A stretch of 64,000 bases of DNA, from contig OZ023274.1 in the NCBI GenBank assembly GCA_964007475.1, positions 25,821,090 to 25,885,089 on the forward strand. Reading direction: 5' to 3'. The notes under the pieces are model-generated. The model saw only the letters and a list, made by a program, of their open reading frames with translations. It was not told the DNA's origin and ran no database searches. A program made the position numbers and the translations under genes. The stretch is from Hybos culiciformis (taxonomy: Eukaryota; Arthropoda; Insecta; Diptera; Hybotidae). Positions 30,401 to 39,400 of this stretch are shown here, piece by piece. Every line of letters begins with the position of its first letter. Position 1 is the stretch's first letter.

Positions 30401-33400
30401 ATTAATGTTGGAAACAAAATCTCTCGAGGACTCATTAGGGTTTATTTGAAAATTTTAGATTGTATTCACAGGGGTTAAAATCTGTGGTACCATAATTTTT
30501 TTGTTTTTTTCGCAACAGCCTTGACTTGACACTTGTTTTATCAATTGATAAAATTAAAGTTTATTTCCAAGTTTATTATAAATAATTATTATTTATTATA
30601 AAGTTAACTATTTCATATCAATTTTTTTAGACATAATTGTTTTGACTAAAGCTGAATTAAAAATGTATATTCTTAAATTAAGATTTACATAATTATGTTT
30701 TTCGATTACGTCAAATATATTCTGAATTATAGCAAAGAGTATGTATATAAATACTCTTGGATTATAGTTAGAAAAAAGTTTCCCAACAATGTGACAAAAT
30801 TTTAAAAACTTTTTGCAAACATTTTTTTTTTTTTAATGAAAACCAAAGTTTTCACTCTTCTAACTTACGAAAATATTAAACCAATCTGCATTTAATAAAA
30901 TTCTCATTAAATAAATTTTCCTAAATCCTGAAAGTGTTTTCTTTTTCATTGAATCGTAAAAAATCAAATTTTTTTTTATGCAATTATTATGTGGGAAAAG
31001 TGTGGAAATAAATCATTTTAAAAAGAGATTATAAAAAACACAGTTAAAGGTATATTTTCCATGCGTTAAAAAAGAAATTTATTCTAAAAAAAAAAACGGG
31101 AAATGAAAATTATGGAAATATATTTTTTTTCACATTTTTATGCGCAAAAAAAAAACACACAAAAAATATCCTTTGATGTTATAAATTTTTTTTTATCCTT
31201 TTAACGAATAACGTTATAAAAATTAAAATGTTTTTTTTTAATTTTATTTTTCGATCATTGTTTTAACGCTTTTATGTGAAAAATTTTGAAAACTAATTAT
31301 ACTTCAACCCAACTATAAATCTTAGTGATTGAAAATCCGAGATGAAATAATGCGTGTTTATCTCGCGAAGTTCTCTAGATGATTCAAAATCTTATATTAC
31401 ACGGGAAAACTGCCCATAAAGTCATCGACAAAAAGGAGTGTTTGGTTTTATACTTCCAAGTTCAAGGGCCATTATTCAACATTTAGCCATGCATTATCAG
31501 GTGAAGGAGAAGGATGAAAGTGCAATTTTTAGATGATAAAAAATGATAGTGAAATTCATTACATTCCGTTTTATGTTCCGCAGAGCAATGACACAATATA
31601 AATTTAATTTAAATTTGAAAAATTGTTGTCCATCCTAATAACTTTAAATATATATACATTCCTACTATATTATATAATGTATGTCGTTAAAACTAAGGAG
31701 GTCATTTCAAGTGACAGATATGTACACATGTAAAATTTATTAGATATTTCTGCTAAGTAGAATAAAATTCATATAAAGGACATTTGCGAAATTTATTACT
31801 AGAGTAATAAATATAATGAAGTCTACCTAATACGGAAAACCACTTTTTTTTTTGCTAGCAATATATTATGTAAATATATTACTTAGTTTTTTTTTTATTT
31901 ATCACATTTATATAATAAACATATTTACATACATAGATTAGGAAACTATATTTAATAGTGGTCTGTTCGCTATAATTTTTTATTTATTTTTTATAATGAT
32001 TATTAAGTCTTTTATTTAAATAATAAATTAACGATATGATTGATTCAAATAATTTTTTTTGATTATAAATTTTACGTACATTTTTTAAGATATCATAAAA
32101 TTGTAAATATGTATGTTATGTTGTAAAAAATTTATCAGGTTGATTACTTTCATTGAAGAAAACATAAAATTTGATAATTTTATGGTTCCTGTGGTCACCT
32201 TTCTTTTAAAAAATGCAATTATGAAACAATGGTAATGATTTTATTTTTGGATTATATTGGGGATCCAAGATATTATTTATATATTGTATTATTTTGCGGC
32301 GCTTAGACCGACCTTCTTTTTTGGTTCTGAATTAAAAAAAAATAATTTTTTTAGCATTTTATAATAATATAACATGATAATAATTGCTACTGAAGAAACA
32401 TTTAAAAAACTCCGATGAAAACATTTGTATATTTATAGTTTTTATTTATGTAAGCACCTATAAGTATCTATAACATATGTATTATAAAAAATTTAATCTT
32501 ATTTCCAAACAATTTCGAAAAAAAAAGATAATTGATACAAGTTTGAATACAAAAACTTTCACTTTATAGGCGTATTAAACTAATTTATGTTCAACAAAAT
32601 AGATATATCGAAAAAAAGATAAAAACAAACCTTAACTTTAGTTTTCCCAATTTAAAAAGAAAACTATGTTGTACTTATTGTGTGAAAATTCAACCAATAA
32701 TGTTTCTATCAAAGCATCACACTCATGGATTTAATCAATTTTCAAAGTAATAAAAACATTTATTTTAAATTACATATTTTACTAAAATTATATATAGGCT
32801 TCAAAGTTATATTCTATACATAAAATGAAATCCCCAAAAGCAATTTAATTTTTCTGATTTCAGAGAAAATAACAAATGATTAGAAAATTATTTATTGTTT
32901 AGATTTTCACTCTGAGGAATGAGAAATACATACAGTGATTTTTTATGTTTTTAACCATATATAATCTTTTTGATACTAAAATTTTAAATAACCCTAAAAT
33001 GGTAATTTGTTTTCATGCATGATAGTTCCATAATATTGGTAACTTTTTTATTTAACCAATTAATAAATAGAAAATGAAATATTAATATTTTGTGTAAATA
33101 GTAAACAATTTATGTATTTTATTTCTCTTTAATCCTTTTAAAAGCAAAATAGATTTATGAGATAATGTAAATATAATAAAATTGAAAATTTCTCCACATA
33201 TACAATCTCTGATTGATTTTTTGCTTCGTTTGGGCATATTACATGGGTTATTATATATAACATACTAAGAAATATAAATAAATGGTTGTGTAATAAAACT
33301 TCTTATAAAAAGGAAACTTAATATTTTAATCCTTTATAGGAATTAAAAGAAACCTTTGCGTTAGTTAATAAACTATTTCGCGTGAATTAATTTTTTTATT

Positions 33401-36400
33401 TTATTTTCCTATTTAAGGTAGGTTGTGATATTGAGCTAATTCTATTCCAGATTTTTCTCTAGCGTTGCAACATGAACCTAAAACAGAAACAGAAATAGAC
33501 GTTTTCAATGTTTCGTTTGAATTTTTAAAAAGTAGCTATACACTTTGCACTCTCATGAATGTTTTAAACAGTTTAAAGTGAAGTATAAGTTATAGTGAGA
33601 AAATTCGAGCAACAATTTTAATTGAAATTTCTTACCTAAAAAATCAAAATGAGTTTTTCAGATAATGTCATTACATGAAAAAGTCATTACATGAATTTAT
33701 ATATGACTTTTATTTTGATCCCTGAAATACATGCCTCCAGAAACGAAAAAACTGTAGTGAAAACGGTGCTAAAATGAAGCTAAAATTGAGTTGTCTGGAC
33801 CAGACTTTTTCTCCTGAATTGTGGGCCAGGAAAAAAAACGAGCATCTAACAACGTACATCTCGTGTTTTTTGTTAGAATTTTTTTTTTTAATATTTATTA
33901 TTAGAATTAATACAAAAATTACTATACCGATGGTTTTATAATTATTTGAGCTGCATGAAATATATAAATTTCCAGATTTTGACTTTTGACATACTTGTCA
34001 CATATAGTTCAAGCTTCATAAGGAAATTTTAAGAACAGTTTTAGCCTAGCACGGTCAGTCTAATAATGTAAAATAGTATATCAACTATAGTGGCTCCAAA
34101 AATAATTATAAGGAAATGAAACTATTTTATTTCAATTCTTCCAATATATGAATATATTGTGTTCGGTATACTTTGTTAATTCACACTGGTTTTTGTAATT
34201 TTTAATTTGGATAACTTTTGACTTTTTGTTATAATAAGCTGCTGTTAACATAAATTCTTTACATAATAATTTTCAAATTACTGCAAATTATATTAATTGG
34301 ATTAATAATAATATAGAATTTAATCTTAGTTCTGAAAATAAAATAATAAACATAAAATTATTATGATCTTTGTTAATAAAATAGACAAATACCTATTTAT
34401 TCTATGATAAATTTTTTAAAATTATTAAATAAAAACCTTAATTTTGATATTATTTTTCATCGAAAATAATATAAAATTATTCTACATTAATTTCGTTATT
34501 ACGTATGTATAATTTATAATTTAAAATATTATATTCAATCATTATATATTAAATAAATAATTTAATAATAATAATTTTTTCTCGTGTTTAAATCGGCTTA
34601 AAGCAATTTTATCCAAATTAAAATGATTTATGTACTTATATTTTATATAATAATGTACAAAATTATGTTTTTATTATCATTTTATATTAACATTATACAT
34701 ACACAATAATTTGTTGCTTTTATCAAATATTTTAATCCTGTCATCTGTTTTTCAGTTTAATAATTTGTAATCTCTATTTTATTAACAAAATAATATAATA
34801 ATAATAATAATGAAAAACATATGTTTATAAACTAAAATATAAATATGTAATAATAAATAATATATAAATTTTCATAAATGTATAATGCATACAGTAGGTA
34901 TAGGTATTATACATTTATTTAAATGATGAGTAAATAAATATAAAAAAAAATTAAATAAACATTAATCCTATCTCTTAAAATATATATAATAATAATAATA
35001 GCAAACACATTAAAGGACATTTAAACAATTTTTTCATTATCCTTTTTTTCTGATTCTTTTTTTTTTTTTTTTATTTATAATACAAGTACAACGATAATAC
35101 CTATATATTTTTATTTTTATTATAGGGTTTACCATAAACCAACATCAGCTGAAAATTTTTCATTAACTGAAACACGTCTTTTGTGGACAAGATTAAATAA
35201 TTTAAAACCAAATTCACAGCATGTCGTCTATGTTGAAGCAATTGGAGCAAAAGGTATTAGTCTACCATCAGAAACACTTGTTGCATGGACAGATCCAGCA
35301 TTACCAGCATTTGTTGATGTAAGTACTTAAAGTGTTTTTTTGTTTTTTTCTTAAAAATAAATTAATAAATACGGTATTATGAAAATAAATTTTTTTTTGT
35401 GTTTAATAATAATTTTTATTTTTTTTTAATTCTTTAATATTCATTATAATAATACTTTAATAATTTTTTAATAAGGATAACATAAACAAAATAATATTTT
35501 CATAGTATAAGAAGAGATAATAAAATTAATTTAAACAAGAACAAGAATCTCTATTCGTTTAAACCAGTGATTTAAAAAGTGGTTCATACGGATCCGCCGG
35601 GGGTTCGTAGAAGCTGCTTAGGGTTCCATGGAGGTCATTTGGGGATAGAAAAGACAGAAATGTAAATATAATTTTTTTTAAACGATTTTTTTTGCTTTGC
35701 ATTTGAACAAAGTACCTAGTCTTCGTTTTTTTAATTTTGAAAAATTTATACACTTATTTACGGTTAATAAAAGGGTTAACTACTTTATTTTCAAAAATTA
35801 CTAATAAGTTCGAAGCTCAGTTGTCTCAACTTTCCAATTAATTGACATATATTTAATTATATTAAAAAAAAAAACTAACCAAATTAAATTATTGCCAATT
35901 GGAAATATGTATAATTCGGAATTATAATTTTATTATAATATTCAATGACCATCAATTTTAAGTGACCTATAATTATCGTTTTGTTATAGATATTTTATTC
36001 AAATTCGGTGAAATGAAGCTTTATGAAATAGATTATAAAATGTGTGAAAATTATTTTAGTACAAAGTGTATACATAATTATTATTTACATAATAGAAGAG
36101 CAATTAGTATTATGAAATTTTTTTTAGATTGTTTGAAAACAACTGATTTTCCAACTGCGGCGTACGCTAGAAACCTATTTTTTTGTAGAGAAGTTAATGA
36201 AATTAATGATCATTCTAAAAACAATGTCTCTCTAATTCAATTTACAAGAATTTTTGCTGGCATTTGCTTTTCTTTAAAATATAGCCTTCTTTCGTAACGT
36301 TCACCAGGTATAAAATTAAGTACGAAAAACTTTGTCGGAGCCTGGATTCTGTTTAATTTTTTAAGATAAGATTGGCGAAAATTTCTATAATGAAATGTTT

Positions 36401-39400
36401 GCTTTACATATCTTTTTGATAAAGTAACTTTTCAAAATGAGCCACACAAATATTAGTTTCTGTACTTATATTTTATAATTCTTTAAAAGTATCATTATGT
36501 ATACTATTATATGTATATTAATTTAAAAGGATCACTACATGTATATATTTTAAATATTTATTATATCATAAAAGAAGCCATGCTTCCGCATTAAATAACA
36601 TAAGCATAAACAACAACAACAAAAAATAAACCAAAAATAATCTTTTATTTTATTACAAGATTTATATAAAATGAAAACTTTTCAATATATATAGAGAAAT
36701 TATAAAACCAATATAATTTCCCATTAGAAAAAAAAAATATTAAGAAAAAAAAATCATCTCATGAAGAAGTTTGAATAATAAAAATAAAAAATGAAAAAAA
36801 AAATCAAAATCTTTTATAACAAAAGTTATCCATTCTTTTTAGCTCTACCAGATGCTACCATTGCCTTTAAAAATGATTATAAAAAAAAAAAATAAAATCT
36901 TCGAAAATCTATTTTACATAATTTCTTTAAATATATATACTGTACTATAGTATTATAGTACATGTATTTTTTCTTTTTTATAAGTTATCCATTAAGAACC
37001 TTATAAATCGTTTTAAGAAAATTAATATGTTGTAAAAATGATGCAACTTCTTCTGTATTTCGAATAAAACGAGGCAGCAATTAGTTACGTTCAGTATTAA
37101 GATTTATTTGTTAGCATTAGCCCGCGTGGAATGTGTTTAATAGTTCTTAATTCTATATTATAGCTACAGAGAAAATTCGCATATTTTGGCAATTTTTTGT
37201 GAAAAAAGTGTAAAGTTTCAAATCGGTTACTAAAATCGAATAATATAAATCAATGCAAAAAATGTTGGAAAAATTTTAGGATTTTAATGATTTTTTTATA
37301 ATTATGAATTGAATATCATAAAACCGCAGGAAAAGTTTATGATCAATTTGGCTGAAACACCGACAATATTTCTAACAATAATCTTTCTTTTTGTTTAATT
37401 AATTTCACATAAATATTAACAATAATATCGTGTATTGTATAAAATAAAATTACATTGAACTAAAAAAAAAAATGTTCAATTTCCCATCTTCCATCCCAAA
37501 TATATGTCAGATGAAAAGTATTAAAGATATTATCTATGATTTCCCATAACAATAACAATACAAATTTATATTGTATTTTACAATTTTGTAGATGTTTTTT
37601 TTTTTATTATTTACAAAAATAAAGTTTTTATTTTATTTATTTATTTTTTCTTTTTTTTTCAAATTTTCAGCAAACATTTTTTATACACTCTATTTCACTT
37701 TTATGATATGAGGAAAATTATTATTATTGTGTCTTATAAATAGGACATAAATAGGACATATATATAATTATAGTTAATGTAATGAAAATGTAATTTCTGT
37801 TGTTAAAATATTAAAGAAAATATATATTTTTGTATATATTTCTATTTTATTGTTACAGCCACCAACTATACATCCGGCTGATTTTGTTGCTGAAGGAGGT
37901 TCTATGACAATTTTATGTCTTGCACTGGGTAATCCAGCACCAACAATTTCATTATATGTTGGTGGACATTTAGTTAGACAAGATACATCAAGACATATGG
38001 TAACAGTAATTCATAATGTAAGTTCTGATATGGAACATGTTTCCTGTTATGCAGACAATGGTTATGGTATACCAATGCAAGCATCAAGAAAAGTTAACAT
38101 TAGTTGTAAGTACTATAAGAAAATTAAATATATTATTATATTAAATTTTTATTTTTTCACTTTAGAAGATTGTGAAGTAAAGTTGTCACAGAAATATTTT
38201 TAAATGCATATAATATATATATAAATATTTGGTTTCTTTTGTATATAATATTATAATATGTCTTTAATATACAAAGAAATGAAGTTCTAAATTTTATCTA
38301 GAAAAAAATTATTAATAAAATATCAATATTTCAAGTTTTGTAATTGTATTGATAATCCCTAACCTTTCAATTGCATGGATGAATCGAATTGAATAATGAA
38401 TTGAATGAATAATGTAAAAATTTGTTAAATTATTAAGATTTTCCTTACACTATTCATTGCAATTGAAAGCATTACATTTATACTTTCTCATTCCTCTTTA
38501 GTGGTGAAGCAGAAACGTTTTTGCATTCTTCTACTTCTTTTGCCAAAAATTATATTTGAAATTTTTTTTCACAGAAATTTTTTTTCACATCAAAATATTA
38601 TTATATATTATTCAATGGTGTAATAAAAATATATATTTTTGGCCACAAATTTTTTGTATTAAAATTAATTTTGTAGAAATACCTACAAATTTGCATTTCT
38701 ATTATATAAAATTATCGAGATTATTATTATAATTTATAATAAACCAAAAATTATAATAAAAAATAATATCAATTCAAGAAAATTTGAATTTTAATAAGCA
38801 CCTGGACCAGATTTTATTCTTTTTTTTTTATACCAGTTGTTAGATCTTATTGTGTTTTATACGATAAGATAAAGGTACGGTACGATAATATGGAATGAAA
38901 TGGCATTTAATATTTCCATTAAAATAAGAAAAAATCATTTGAAGTTTTCAGCAGTTTCATTTTTTTTATTATATTTTATTACAAGAAAAAAATAATATTA
39001 CAAACATTTTAACTCATTGTCTTTTGATAGTGGTTTTCAATTTAATTTGCTTTTATTTCTGATTGCCCAATAATTTTAGTTATTTGTAATGTGCATATTA
39101 ACTTATTAGTTTATTCCACTATTTTGGCATTAATATAAAAGCCCTAAAACTAATAATTAATCTATGTACAATATTATAAAACTTATCTAATGATTTCAAT
39201 AAAAAATCTCTCTATTCATAATTTTTTTCTTATCAGATCCTCCGCGTGTACAAGCATCTGGTATAACAGTTGCAAATGTTGGTGAAGATGTTGAATTAAG
39301 GTGTACAGTTAAAGCTAAGCCGATACCAAAAATGATATTTTGGCGAGATCATGATGGTCGAGTTCCGGTTATTCAAGGAGGCAATTATGATATAACATTA

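Larger units (their letters stand above)
28404..35125. other. intron 10 (6.7 kb)
   Basis: It holds the roughly 106-bp tandem array (29111-30112), diverged direct repeats around that array, a degenerate tRNA-like sequence (about 30165-30235, minus strand), and then 4.5 kb of very AT-rich DNA that becomes an AAT/TAA-rich low-complexity stretch at 34300-35000. Confidence 0.75.
35319..37858. other. intron 11 (2.5 kb)
   Basis: It holds an hAT-like terminal fragment starting at 35565 and an unexplained 336-bp open stretch (35962-36297). The remainder is AT-rich without recognised content. Confidence 0.7.
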
